Origin: Pomphorhynchus laevis
Lineage: Eukaryota; Acanthocephala; Palaeacanthocephala; Echinorhynchida; Pomphorhynchidae
Assembly (NCBI GenBank): GCA_012934845.2
Contig: WNNJ02003313.1
Coordinates: 62,001-126,000, forward strand
DNA length: 64,000 bases
Direction: 5' to 3'
Shown here in pieces: positions 22,701-34,430 of the stretch (position 1 is the first letter of the stretch; each line of letters starts with the position of its first letter). Under the pieces are notes generated by a model, which did no database searches, was not told where the DNA came from, and saw nothing but the letters and a program-made list of their open reading frames with translations. Position numbers and translations under genes: made by a program.

Positions 22701-22944
22701 TATATATAGTCATATATATGACTATAGCAATTACTCAATAAATGAAACAGTAATATATCGAATTTATGTAATATTTCATTGACTATCAACACCATCAAAA
22801 ATTGTGATTAACATTCGATGATAGTAAACTCGCAAAATATCAAATTCCTTAAGACCAATGTAGGGTGGAATTCAGTACCCATGTAGTTTCAGTAATATCA
22901 AGTGTGCATGCAAAACTGAACAATGAAAAATAAAATTTTCTTAC

Positions 22945-23071
22945 CGTTTCCGACAAATAGTTTGAAGGAAACCAACCTTTACGCATGCTCGCCTCAATAA
23001 ACCACCAACCATCATCTTTTTTTTGCAAAATATTTACTTTTGTTCCTTTCGATAATGTCAGCTCATCTGAG
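22945..23071 (-). CDS. NCK/Dock-like adaptor, exon 3 (second SH3)
   Basis: 127-bp exon. Acceptor follows a T-run (TTTTTTAG), donor GTAAGA. It joins exon 2 by a split Asn codon and ends in phase 0. It encodes most of the second SH3: SDELTLSKGTKVNILQKK, then DDGWWFIEA with the paired Trp, then GWFPSNYL with the conserved Pro and Tyr of the ligand groove. The ALVRHNYEAK strand of the same domain is in exon 2. Residues 103-144 of the protein. Introns on either side are about 10 kb each, filled with repeats and PLEs. Confidence 0.93.
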
Positions 23072-23269
23072 CTAAAAAAAAGTTACATTTGACTTTACTA
23101 GCATTCTACATATGTTACCTAGCATTTTACAAAGCAAAAACGTGAATATTTTAAATTGATTTGATATTTTACACAAACAATATAGCATCTGTTACTGATG
23201 TAGTAGCAATTTAAACTTTTTTAAATATTTAATATCAAATATAATTTAAATATCAAATTTCATAAGAGA

Positions 23270-23600
23270 AAATACTTCCTTAGCACGTATTTGGCCCCTC
23301 TACCATGTTGGGTAAAGAAGTTAGGGGCCGAAACCTGATAGCATAGCAGTTTATCGTGATGACCTCTAATCCTTATTCTGATACAACGCTTGTTATTTAA
23401 TACTCAATTCATAAAATTTGACTTATTTTTAATTTTAATTTTTTATTTTAACTTGATATAAATTATATAAAATCTAAAAACAATTATTTATTTTATTATT
23501 TAATTATTAAATTTTGATTTAGCATTATTATGTTTTGTTTATTTTATCATTATATTAAATACGTAGACTCAGTTAGCTGATTTGATTTGTTCATAGTTGT
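23270..23600 (+). repeat. Terminal repeat P, copy 1, with hammerhead-like strands
   Basis: A roughly 330-bp unit that contains GGCCCC...GGGGCCGAAACC, a GTGATGACCTC core-like block, and ends with TACGTAGACTCAGTTAGCTG. The same unit lies directly downstream of the minus-strand PLE body (25260-25590, minus) and, in part, at 24095-24300. It is probably the terminal repeat of a PLE; since a gag-like fossil sits between copies 1 and 2, an LTR element is the alternative. Confidence 0.5.
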
Positions 23601-23604
23601 TCAT

Positions 23605-24095
23605 AACAACATGGACAAGCTCTTTAAACCTATACAGTTTACAACCATTTATATACATTGAAAGCGACTTTTTAATAAAACCTATCGAAAGTTCCTGATC
23701 TTAATGAAGATGATAAAATTTACATTGATCAATCATGTTGCTTGGAAGGTTTAGAATTATATATCTGGAATTGATAATTACGATAACGCTCTATAACATC
23801 TGGATGTATATATTTAAATCCTAAAAAACTATGTATTTGCACGCTATCAATTTAGCACTTAATCAATTGCACGATAAATCCGTTGATGATTATGTTCAAG
23901 CTTTGTATAAACTCGTAGAGGACTTGTGCGATGTCAAGGCAGTTGAACATCACAATTTGTGTCGTGAAGCGTTTATTGCTGAATTAAAATCGAGCGATAT
24001 CAGACAACGATTGATTGAGGTAACAAAGCTCACGTTAACTGATTAAGTTGAAAGAATCCAGCACTTGAGTTGAGACAGTCAAATTCTTATGCTTA
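23605..24095 (+). mobile_element. Gag-like fragment of an LTR (Gypsy-type) fossil
   Basis: A stretch of plus-strand coding-like sequence including VDDYVQALYKLVEDLCDV and RQRLIEVTKLTLTD resembles the capsid region of Gypsy-type gag. It is broken and lacks the rest of the element. It lies between two copies of terminal repeat P. Old; family call uncertain. Confidence 0.45.
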
Positions 24096-24400
24096 TGGAA
24101 ATACGCCATTAGCACGTGTTTGACCCCGCTGTATGTTGGGTTGAGGAATAGGAAGCGAAACCTTATAGCATATCGGTTCATTCTGATGACATATAATTTT
24201 GATTCTTATGCATCGTCTGTCATTTATTAGTCAATTTATAAAAATTGACTTTTATTTTAAATCTCAATTTTTTATTTAAACTTGATATAAATTATATAAA
24301 TTCTTATATAAATCAAATCAGCTAACTGAGTCTACGTATTTAATATAATTATAAAATAAACAAAACATAATAATGCTAAATCAAAATTTAATAATTAAAT
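24095..24400 (+). repeat. Terminal repeat P, copy 2, truncated and joined to an inverted piece
   Basis: Diverged copy of the unit at 23270. Its hammerhead-like core reads CTGATGACATATAA (24183-). From about 24315 the sequence turns over into the reverse complement of the unit's end (AATCAAATCAGCTAACTGAG), so two P repeats meet tail to tail here. Confidence 0.5.
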
Positions 24401-24506
24401 AGATATATTATCTAATAATATTATTATCTTAAATAGATAAAAATAATCACAGATTAGAAAAAGAGCAATAAAATCAGTAAAAATGATTTACGAAGTACAC
24501 TTCACT

Positions 24507-25145
24507 ATGCCAGTTGTAGCACGCCACTTCATCCATGTAGCATTGATTCTGGCAGTTATTTCGTTGTTCTGATGGCGAATTGAACAACGAAATAACTGCC
24601 AGAATCAATGCTACATGGATGAAGTGGCGTGCTACAACTGGCATAATGTGCGACCGCAAAATGAAGGATAGCATAAAGTCAAAGATATATCGAAGCGTTA
24701 TTCGTCCCATTGCTCTTTATGGAGCAGAATGCTGGCCTATCACAAAGATAGCGGAACGTCGTCTCGCTGTCATGGAGACGAAGATGCTTCGATGGACAAG
24801 CGGTTTTAGTCTCCTAAATCGGGTTCGCAATGATGATATTTACCGACGATACGGTGTGATGCCTATCAGTGAGAAAATGCTAGAAGCCCGTCTCCGCTGG
24901 TTTGGCCACACTCTACGGGCACATGACGGTTCCATCGCAAAGGCAGGCTTGAAAATAGACTTTAAAGGCAAACGCCCCAAAGGACGACCAAGACAGCGAT
25001 GGTCTGACACGCTGCACAAGGATCTAAGAGATGCTGGACTACACCCTGATCTGGCTTCGGATCGTTGCAAATGGAGGATGCGTTCCATGAGAGCCGACCC
25101 CGCCAACACACGGGAAAAAGGCTAAAGAAAAAGAAGAAGAAGAAG
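24507..25145 (+). mobile_element. RTE-type LINE 3' fragment with a fold-back 5' end
   Basis: The plus strand encodes the last 180 residues of an RTE-like ORF2 without a break: ARINATWMKWRATTG, IYRSVIRPIALYGAECWP, MLRWTSGFSLLNRV, EARLRWFGHTLRAH, GKRPKGRPRQRWSDTL, ending in a stop at 25123 and an (AAG)-rich tail. It is from a different RTE copy than the one at 14-20.6 kb, about 55% identical. Its 5' end is folded back: 24507-24569 is an exact reverse complement of 24582-24644 (63 bp arms, 12-bp spacer). It sits inside the pair of P repeats. Confidence 0.85.
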
Positions 25146-25259
25146 ACTTCACTAAACGAGGTAAATGAGTATTTTTAATGTCAATTATATTTGCTTTATT
25201 AAGAATTCGTTGTATCGGCGCATTTGATAGTTTTTATGGTATATCATGTTCGTTGAAAT

Positions 25260-25590
25260 TAATCAAATCAGCTAACTGAGTCTACGTATTTAATATAACT
25301 ATAAAATAAACAAAACATAATAATGCTAAATCAAAATTTAATAATTAAATAATAAAATTAATAATTGTTTTAAGATTTTTTATAATTTATATGAAGTTAA
25401 AATGAAAAATGGAAATTTAAAATAAACGTCATTTTTATGAATTGACTAATAAATGACAGAAGTTGTATCAGAATAAGAATTAGAGGTAATCAGGCGGACT
25501 GCTATGCTATCAGGTTTCGGCCCCTAACTCATCTACCCAACATAGCAGCGGGGCCAAATACATGCTAATGATGTATTTCTTCTGATAAAA
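25260..25590 (-). repeat. Terminal repeat P, copy 3, with hammerhead-like strands
   Basis: Best preserved P copy. On the minus strand the order is: CTGCTATG...GGGTA (stem III 3' strand and cleavage site), GATGAG (stem I), TTAGGGG and GAAACC (stem II 3' strand, core), CATAGCAG (stem III 5' strand), then a CTGATTA/CCTCTAA block (core and stem II 5' strand). It lies right after the 3' end of the minus-strand PLE reverse transcriptase. Confidence 0.5.
25460..25557 (-). ncRNA. Hammerhead-like motif with reversed strand order, repeat P copy 3
   Basis: All three helices can be drawn: stem III CATAGCAG/CTGCTATG (8 bp) plus ACC/GGT, stem II CCTCTAA/TTAGGGG (7 bp with one GU), stem I weaker in this copy. 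The core here reads CTGATTA, one base off CTGATGA; copies 1 and 2 have TGATGA. Two extra C bases precede GAAA. It is a weaker case than the families at 29-62 kb and 39 kb. Confidence 0.4.
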
Positions 25591-25639
25591 CTATCTAGTA
25601 TCTTATTCTAATACAAAGTATATTATTTATCAATAAAAA

Positions 25640-27378
25640 TTTGTCACTTAAGAGTTTAAATTTATTCTTTATTTATTGTGTTGATTTATATATTTTACTA
25701 TTTTCTGCTTGATGTTATTTTTATAGTAACCTAGTTTAAAATATGTATCTATTAAATTATTTAAATGATTTTGAAGAAAGCCAATATCATTACATATTGT
25801 TGAAATTCTTAAAATTTCATTATTTAATGTATTATATTTGATGTAATATGGTATGCATGAATGCTCATGCAAAAATATGTTTCTTGTAAATTTAAATATG
25901 TCATCTTTACGATATAAATTAATAATAGTTTTAGTTAATGTTAATTTAATGTTCATATCTAGATATACACCTTCTTTATCATTAATATTGGTTTTGTTAA
26001 GAATAAGGCTTTCTGGATAAATGTGCTCACTAATTGAATAAAAATTATTAGAATTAAATACACATATATCATCAATGTATCGAAACATATATTTCATATA
26101 TTTATATTGTTTAGATTTAGTTTTTACACAGTTATGAACAAATTCATATTCTATAAAGCTTAAAAACAAGTCAGCTATAATTGGGCTACTATTACCTCCC
26201 ATTGGAACACCTTTTACTTGTCTAAATGTAGATGTCCCTACGTTTAAATAATTTTGATTTATCAAAATACTTAAGGATTCTATTTATTCAATTTTATAAT
26301 ATATATTTATATTTACTTGATGGTTTAATTTTTGTTAGATAGGCGTTATAATTATTATAACATATATATGCATATCTTTTTCCGAATATAAGATTAATTA
26401 ATTTTACTAACGCTTCTTTAATATCTACTAAATCTAGATTTGTATAAAGCGTACTAAAATCGTATGTATTTATATTTTAAAAATTTATTCCTTTTGTGTG
26501 TTCTAAAAATTCTTTTGTAGAATTAATACTGAAATAGTGTTTTATACCAGTATTAATTTCGATTACCTTGCAATATTTTTTAAAGTGTGCTTTAATTACT
26601 TTAAGTATTTTATTCATATAGACAGAAAGTGGTTTTAATGTACATTTAAAAGCACTACATATGAACCTAGGTTTTATTGGATTTTTATGTAATTTTGGAT
26701 TTCAATATAATATAGGTATAGTTTTATTATCTGATTCAACCTTTATACCCTTTTTATCCATTATAGAACAGTGACTTGTAATAATTGTTTCAAAACTCAA
26801 CTCACTACGTTCATATGTTGGATTTACATTTAAATCATTAGAATTAACCTCTTTCATTATTAAATCATAATAAAGCTTTTTGCGTATGAAGACAAAGTTA
26901 TTACTAGCTTTATCAATAGTTGTTATTATATGGTTATCCTTTAATTTAGTAAGTTTTTTATACATATCTTTATTAATTTTATCTTTCCTTTTATAATTGT
27001 TTGTAATTTTCATTTTATTTTTAATTTTATCAAATATATAATCAAATTTTTATCTTAGATATATTCGAGCTTTCACTATTAATCAGCTTACTAAAGTAAT
27101 CATTTAAGTTGTTATATAACGAATTGTAAATTTTATTTTTGTCGTTGTTATTATTTAATCTATATTGATACCCTTATGGGTACATATATGTTCATTTATT
27201 TTATCAAAACTAAGACTTTTACAATTGCATTCTGTTTCCATTATGTTTCTAATATTATCGTTACATATTGATTTTAATTCTTTATTATAATTACAAATTT
27301 TTCGCCCTAATGGTGGTAGGAGTTTATACCTTATTTTAGGAATATATTTACTTAAATCTGACGCTATTATTTCTTTAC
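25640..27378 (-). mobile_element. Penelope-like element body, left arm of a large inverted repeat
   Basis: Reading leftwards from the centre at 27.39 kb: an N-terminal region with METECNCKSLSFDKINEHIC (27.2 kb), TTIDKASNNFVFIRKKLYYD (26.9 kb), an FSTLYTNLDLVDIKEAL motif A (26.4 kb), then GVPMGGNSSPIIADLFLSF (motif B) and YMFRYIDDICVFNS (motif C, YIDD), then YLDMNIKLT and an RT thumb. These are hallmarks of PLE reverse transcriptases. The frame ends with YINQHNK shortly after the thumb; no GIY-YIG endonuclease follows. Several breaks are present. The right arm at 27397-29143 is a 95-97% identical mirror copy. Confidence 0.88.
25669..26265 (-). pseudogene. PLE reverse transcriptase, C-terminal half (left arm)
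   Basis: 198 codons open without a break: GVPMGG...ADLF (motif B), RYIDDICVF (motif C), LNKTNINDKEGVYLDMNI (motif D region) and the thumb (FKFTRNIFLHEHSC, then IGFLQNHLNNLIDTY). Same region in the mirror copy at 28686-29129 lacks one short block near motif C. It would copy RNA into DNA at exposed 3' ends. Confidence 0.85.
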
Positions 27379-27396
27379 TTTTAAATAATTCGAAAG

Positions 27397-29143
27397 GTAA
27401 AGAAATAATAGGGTCAGATTTAAGTAAATATATTCCTAAAATAAGGTATAAACTCCTACAACCATTATGACGAAAAATTTGTAATTATAATAAAGAATTA
27501 AAATCAATATGTAACGATAATATTAGAAACATAATGGAAACAGAATGCAATTGTAAAAGTCTTAGTTTTGATAAAATAAATGAACATATATGTACCCATA
27601 AGGGTATCAATATAGATTAAATAATTACAACGACAAAAATAAAATTTACAATTCGTTATATAATAACTTAAATGATTACTTTAGTAAGCTGATTAATAGT
27701 GAAAGCTCGAATATATCTAAGATAAACATTTGGAGAGATTATATATTTGATAAAATTAAGAATAAAATGAAAATAACAAACAATAACAAAAGGTAAGATA
27801 AAATTAATAAAAATATGTATAAGGAACTTACTAAATTAAAGGATAACTATATAATAACAACTATTGATAAAGCTAGTAATAACTTTGTCTTCATATGCAA
27901 AAAGCTTTATTATGATATACTAATGAAAGAGGTTAATTCTAATGATTTAAATGTAAATCCAACATATGAACGTAGTGAATTGAGCTTTGAAACAATTATT
28001 ACAAGTCACTGTTCTATAATGGATAAAAAGGGTATAAAGGTTGAATCAGATAATAAAACTATACCTATATTATATTGAAATCCAAAATTACATAAAAATC
28101 CAATAAAACCTAGGTTCATATGTAGTGCTTTTTAAATGTACATTAAAACCACTTTCTGTCTATATGAATAAAATACTTAAAGTAATTAAAGCACACTTTA
28201 AAAAATATTGTAGGATAATCGAAATTAATACTGGTATAAAACACTATTTCAGTATTAATTCTACAAAAGAATTTTTAGAACACACAAAAGGAATAATTAT
28301 TTAAAATATAAACACTTACGATTTTAGTACGCTTTATACAAATCTAGATTTAGTAGATATTAAAGAAGCGTTAGTAAAATTAATTAATCTTATATTCGGA
28401 AAAATATATACATATATATGTTATAATAATTATAACGCCTATCTAACAAAAATTAAACCATCAAGTAAATATAAATATATATTATAAAATTGAATAAATA
28501 GAATCCTTAAGTATTTTGATAAATCAAAATTATTTAAACGTAGGGACATCTACATTTAGACAAGTAAAAGGTGTTCCAATGGGAGGTAATAGTAGCCCAA
28601 TTATAGCTGACTTGTTTTTAAGTTTTTTAGAATATGAATTTGTTCATAACTGTGTAAACACTAAATCTAAACTTTAAAAATATATTTGAAATATATGTTT
28701 CGATACATTGACGATATATGTGAATTTAATTCTAATAATTTTTATTCAATTAGTGAGCACATTTATCCAGAAAGCCTTATTCTTAACAAAACCAATATTA
28801 ATGATAAAGAAGGTGTATATCTAGATATGAACATTAAATTTACATCAACTAAAACTACTATTAATTTATATCGTAAAGATGACATATTTAAATTTACAAG
28901 AAACATATTTTTGCATGAGCATTCATGCATACCATATTACATCAAATATAATACATTAAATAATGAAATTTTAAGAATTGCAACAATATGTAATGATATT
29001 GGCTTTCTTCAAAATCATTTAAATAATTTAATAGATACATATTTTAAACTAGGTTACTATAAAAATAACATCAAGCAGAAAATAGTAAAATATATAAATC
29101 AACACAATAATATAAGGAATAAATTTTAACTCTTAAACTCTGA
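27397..29143 (+). mobile_element. Penelope-like element body, right arm of the inverted repeat
   Basis: Mirror image of 25640-27378 around an 18-bp centre (27379-27396). The same RT landmarks are read rightwards: TTIDKASNNFVFICKKLYYD (27.9 kb), YTNLDLVDIKEAL (28.35 kb), GVPMGGNSSP (28.58 kb), MFRYIDDICEFNS (28.7 kb), thumb to 29129. It also ends right after the thumb. Both 5' ends face each other, so the two bodies diverge from the centre. Broken in a few places. Confidence 0.87.
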
Positions 29144-29689
29144 GGTCTCCGATAAACAAATAGTTTATACTGAACAAATAGTTTTAGCTGTTTTAATAAA
29201 TAAGATAAACGCGTACTAAAAATTATTTACATAATTAATATATCAAATATTAATATTCAGCAGGGTTGTAAAAAATATTGTCAATATTAAAGGAAGTTCT
29301 AAGCAAATAAAATTTGAAATATTTTTCTTCGGTATTTCGCCAACACGGTGGAATTACTTTCAAGAATTGCAATCTCTATTTTTAATCTCGTTTACTTTGT
29401 TTTAATACTGTCTCTGCATGTAATTTGAAATGAACTCATATCAACTCACATGATAAATATGATAAATAATAAATTTAATATTTATTATTATATATATTAT
29501 GTAATATTTAATTCATATCTGAGTTCATTGCTGATCTGTCAACTGCATTATCTGATTTACATTATAAGCGAGCAAATTATCTAATAATTTAAAATTCACT
29601 CAAAAATGACAGTGATAATTTACGATAGTTTCTTCAACTTGTTCGCGTTTGCCAAAATGAACTCATAAAAAATATATAAATATATATAG
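29144..29689. other. AT-rich intron 2 sequence
   Basis: No feature seen between the PLE palindrome and the next repeat block. Confidence 0.45.
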
Positions 29690-29746
29690 TTGTAAAGGTT
29701 GCCAAAAACCGGAGTTCGATTACAAGTAGAGCAGACTTCCTTATCA

Positions 29747-29818
29747 CTCCTAGACGAGCTGATGGTAGCCGGCAGCACTCATCAGTAGGGTGAACTACCA
29801 TCAGTCGTTTCGGCTGCT
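29747..29818 (-). ncRNA. Order-reversed hammerhead motif, S1 minus copy
   Basis: On the minus strand, in this order: the stem II 3' strand and GAAA (tttc at 29808-29811), the stem III 5' strand ACGACTGATGGTAG, the stem I strand CCCTA, the core CTGATGA (29779-29785), the stem II 5' strand GTGCTGCC, the stem III 3' strand CTACCATCAG..TCGT, then GTC and TAGGAG. All core bases are present. Confidence 0.65.
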
Positions 29819-30096
29819 TTGTGATATATTAAATAGGCATTTCCGAGAATTTGCTAACGTGGTAGCATGGGCCTAGCCTCTTTAAACTAACCATGTGCAT
29901 TCCGGACCATCCTAATTTTATTCGGCAGGAATTTTACTTGCTGTCGTTGCTTGCTTTCTCACAGGATCCTTTGGAGGATACATTTTTATAATTTTATATC
30001 TGACTGGGTTAAACTGTGCTCCGGGAGCTAATAAGCTTCAGTTTCATAGTTGTAAAGGTTGCCACAAATCGGAAATGCCTATTTAATATATCACAA

Positions 30097-30168
30097 GGCA
30101 GCCGAAACGACTGATGGTAGTTCACCCTACTGATGAGTGCTGTCGGCTACCATCAGCTCGTCTAGGAG
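30097..30168 (+). ncRNA. Order-reversed hammerhead motif, S1 plus copy
   Basis: Stem II 3' strand GGCAGCC at 30097, GAAA at 30104-30107, core CTGATGA at 30130-30136, cleavage triplet GTC ending at 30162. Stem III pairs ACGA/TCGT and CTGATGGTAG/CTACCATCAG across the loop that holds the core strand. Confidence 0.65.
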
Positions 30169-30285
30169 TGATAAGGAAGTCTGCTCTACTTGTAATCGAA
30201 CTCCGGTTTTTGGCAACCTTTACAACTATGAAACTGAAGCTTATTAGCTCCCGGAGCACAGTTTAACCCAGTCAGATATAAAATT

Positions 30286-31470
<1,185 letters not shown>

Positions 31471-31654
31471 TTGTTCAGTAACCTTAGTAAGCTGATGAAG
31501 GAAGGAACAATAACACATGTGCTGTCCTGTGAAGCCACTGCTTATGCAAAGCATACCAGATGTAAGGCTTGTCAACGGTGGAGGAGCGTGCGTTTATTGA
31601 ATTCCTTTCAGAGGTTTACTGAGAATTAAGTACTGTCGAAGTTGTGTAGCTACA

Positions 31655-31732
31655 GGGCCACACTGATGAGAACACCCTGTAGTGATGAGTAGACTAAGGT
31701 CGAAACGCCCATTGGACGCTAAGCATATGTGG
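31655..31732 (+). ncRNA. Type I hammerhead, family D copy 1
   Basis: Normal order. Stem I CCACA/TGTGG (5 bp); core CTGATGA 31663-31669; a long stem II region (32 nt) that ends GGTC; GAAA 31702-31705; stem III ACGC/GCAT with one mismatch and a 14-nt loop; cleavage triplet ATA, ending at 31727, which fits the NUH rule. Confidence 0.6.
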
Positions 31733-32173
31733 TAGGCTCATTTCGGGTTTAGCTTCCTGACGAAGGTTGTTAAAAAAGCATACAGGTTTATACTTTCCTG
31801 ATTGTGTTAATTAAAAAGTTATATTAAAATTATTTCTCATTGATATAACGTCACCAGTAGTTTTCAATCCATATAACCACTTTATGTGGAGTGACGAATC
31901 TGAGCATATGCGCTAGAGCTTTGCTTGTGCTTTGTAGCTAGAGAGCTTTTGCTCGTGTATTGTGCTTCAGCTGCATACAAGCGTGTTACTTGTTCAGCAA
32001 TTTTAGTAAGTTGATGAAGGAAGGAACGATAGCACATGTGCTGTCCTGTGAAGCCACTACTTACGCAAATCACACCAGATGTAAGGTTGCTCATCGGTTG
32101 AGGAGCATGCGATTAGTTACTTTTATTCAGAGGTTTACTGATGAGTTAGTATTGTCGAAGTTGTGCAGCTACA

Positions 32174-32259
32174 GGGCCACACTGATGAGACGACTATGTA
32201 GTGATGAGTAGACTAAGGTCGAAACGCCCCATTGGGGGCTAGGCGTTTATGTAAGGCCC
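32174..32259 (+). ncRNA. Type I hammerhead, family D copy 2
   Basis: Core CTGATGA 32182-32188, stem II closing pair GAC/GTC, GAAA 32221-32224, stem III ACGCC/GGCGT (perfect). Stem I GGGCC..ACA pairs with TGT..GGCCC, with a two-base bulge next to the cleavage site; this bulge may weaken the copy. Confidence 0.6.
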
Positions 32260-32335
32260 ATTCCAGGTTAAGCTTCTCGTCGACGGTTTTAAAAAAGCAT
32301 GCAGATTTATACTTTCATGTTAGTCTTATTAAAAA

Positions 32336-33047
32336 AAGTTGTATTTAAATATATCATATTTAAATTCTTTCTTATTAATATCAAATAAATAAATTATCAT
32401 ATAAATCAATACATTATATATATTGATAATATTATATAAAAATATTTTTTATTATAATATTTAATATCGATTAATACGAATTTGAATAAAACTATTATGG
32501 ATAATACAGTAGTCAACACGATTGTGATTTCTATAAAAATGCACACATGTTTAATTATCTTCAAAATTTTCTTTAATATTTTCTCATCCTTTTATAGTAA
32601 TCGGCCGTCAAAATTCACTTATAATAATTAGAAGTTGCCGTTCATGGGGATATCGTAGGTTGATCTTTTGAATAATTTACCTTAAATTGAGCATTTGTCG
32701 ATATTTTTATCTTATATATTTAACATAGATGCAGAAAAGATAACAAACTTTCGTTACAACTCTCTTTCTATTTATAAATGTTTGTAAACTGTAGCATTAA
32801 TGATTGCAAATTCAACAAGTTTCGAATTTTAAAATTTAAAATGTTCTGTGAGAACTTGTTGGGTCCTCACAGTTGTTCTGTGAGGTGATGTCCCAGACCT
32901 CCTCTAAAACAATTAAGAAGGAATATGTAAAATATGTTAATGTGGGTAATTTTGCTGTCCTTAAATTCATGTTTTTAGTTGTTTGAAATGATAGATGATG
33001 CGACTGTCGCATGGACTACATACTTATTTTAAATAAATGTCACTTAC
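32336..33047. other. Intron 2 sequence near exon 2
   Basis: AT-rich. A small repeat near 32850-32890 (GTTCTGTGAGAACTTGTTG, CAGTTGTTCTGTGAGGT) is the only pattern noted. Confidence 0.4.
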
Positions 33048-33206
33048 TTTTTTGCTTCATAGTTGTGTCTCACGAGAGCTGCTCCAATATAGCTAAATGC
33101 ATTCATATCGTCAACTAAAAATGGAGAAAACTTTTTGCATTTTTTGGATATTATCCGTGATATTATTCCTTTTTTTTCTGGCCTCATGAAATTGGAAGGA
33201 ACGTAG
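33048..33206 (-). CDS. NCK/Dock-like adaptor, exon 2 (end of first SH3, start of second)
   Basis: 159-bp exon between acceptor TTCAG and donor GTAAGTG. The split Gly codon joins exon 1 so that the first SH3 closes as QLGYVPSNFM. A basic linker follows (RPEKKGIISRIISKKCKK) which matches the position of the basic linker in NCK1, then ALVRHNYEAK begins the second SH3. Residues 49-102 with the shared codons. All three conserved landmarks sit where the family predicts, so the splice model is firm. Confidence 0.94.
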
Positions 33207-33609
33207 CTGAACAAATAAATAAAATCATATTTTTTGAAAACAGATCTAGCATTTTACATGTTTATTTAAAAAAATAAATTAAACTCTTTAATGAGATGTT
33301 AGAAAGCAAATCATACTGCAATAGAAGCTTACAAAGGAAATGTTGGGTATTCTGAGACAAACGCAATATTTTAGTAGAAACGTGGTTTATAACAACAGAA
33401 TATTTGAATTAAAAAGGAATATGATAACATTAATTAAGTGTTTAGATAGCACATTTGTTTCGTTTTTGTAATTTAAATAAAATTTTGTCATGATTAAATG
33501 ATCACTAGATAATTATTGAAAAATAATCACTATATAAATTTATAATAAATAGAATATTTTTCAATATCTTGTAATCACTTAATTTTACAATTTAAGTAAT
33601 CATATATAT
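33207..33609. other. Intron 1 sequence next to exon 2
   Basis: Contains the polypyrimidine-poor acceptor region of exon 2 (ending TTCAG). No other feature. Confidence 0.5.
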
Positions 33610-34430
33610 GGTGTGGTTTCGTAGACTAAACTTCGATTCATGTAACTTCTAGACAACAACTTCGCATCGAAATGATACGTACCTGGCAACACTCATCAGT
33701 AGACTGAAGTACCCACTGATCGTTTCGGTTGTCTGTGTTGTATTGTGAATAAAGACGTTTCCGACACTTTGCTTAATTAACTGAGGCTTACGCTCTTTAC
33801 AAGATCGAATTGCTGTGTGGACCATCGTTAAACACTAGGCAGAGGTTGTTGCTAAATTGTGGCGCACTAATTGGTTCCTTAATGGATCGGCATGTATAAT
33901 ATTAGTGCACGAATGTGCTGAGTAAACGATGGTCCAGGATTTACTAAATGCGGCATTTATATAAAAAGGTGTTGCATGATAGACTGGAATTAGATTCCCG
34001 ACTTACAGTCACCATGTAACTTCTAGACTATTACTTCAGCATCGAAATAATACGTACTCGGCAACATTCATCAGTAGAATGAAGTAAACATTCATCAGTA
34101 GAATGAAGTACAGGCAACCGAAACTGATCGTTTCGGTTGCCTGTGTGACATTGTGAATAAAGGCGTTTCCGACACTTTACTTAATTGTCTAAGGCTTAGG
34201 CTCTTTACCAGATCGAATTGAAATGCGGAGCATCCTTAAACACTAGGCAGATGTTGTTGCTGAATTGTCACTGCACTCGTTAGATCCTTAATGGATACGG
34301 CATGTATAATAGTAGTGCACGGATGTGCTGAGTAAACAACAAACTAGATTTCTTACGAAATTCGGAATTTATATAAAATAGTGTTGCTTGATAGACTAGA
34401 CTTTGATTCACGACGTTCAGGCACAATACC
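33610..34430 (-). repeat. Repeat family S1', two tandem minus-strand units
   Basis: Two units about 380 bp long. Landmarks on the plus strand: GTAACTTCTAGAC, CATCAGTAGAATGAAGT, GTGAATAAAGGCGTTTCC, CTCTTTACCAGATCGAATTG. The second unit has an internal duplication of its core strand (two CATCAGTAGAATGAAGTA blocks near 34070-34110). Confidence 0.75.
33646..33734 (-). ncRNA. Order-reversed hammerhead motif, S1' copy
   Basis: Stem II 3' strand ACAACC before GAAA (tttc at 33723-33726), core CTGATGA (33693-33699), GTC ending at 33652, then stem I TAGAAG. Stem I partner GTCTA, stem II partner GTGTTGCC. One of the S1' copies that keeps all core bases. Confidence 0.6.

Larger units (their letters stand above)
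29690..30285. repeat. Repeat family S1, inverted pair
   Basis: A minus-strand unit (29690-30070) meets a plus-strand unit (30070-30285). Each contains the order-reversed hammerhead. Landmarks: GGAGTTCGATTACA, TAATAAGCTTCAGTTTCAT and CTCCTAGACGAGC. The plus copy runs into a long (AT)n. Confidence 0.75.
31471..32335 (+). repeat. Hammerhead repeat family D, two direct copies
   Basis: Two units about 518 bp apart share some 330 bp of homology (TGATGAAGGAAGGAAC, CACATGTGCTGTCCTGTGAAG, GAGTAGACTAAGGTCG). Each carries one type I hammerhead. The spacer holds AT-rich sequence. Confidence 0.7.

Noticed and set aside
22579-22782. Coding frames in the 21-22.8 kb repeats
   Set aside because: They run through repeat units and microsatellite and change between copies in a way that does not keep the protein.
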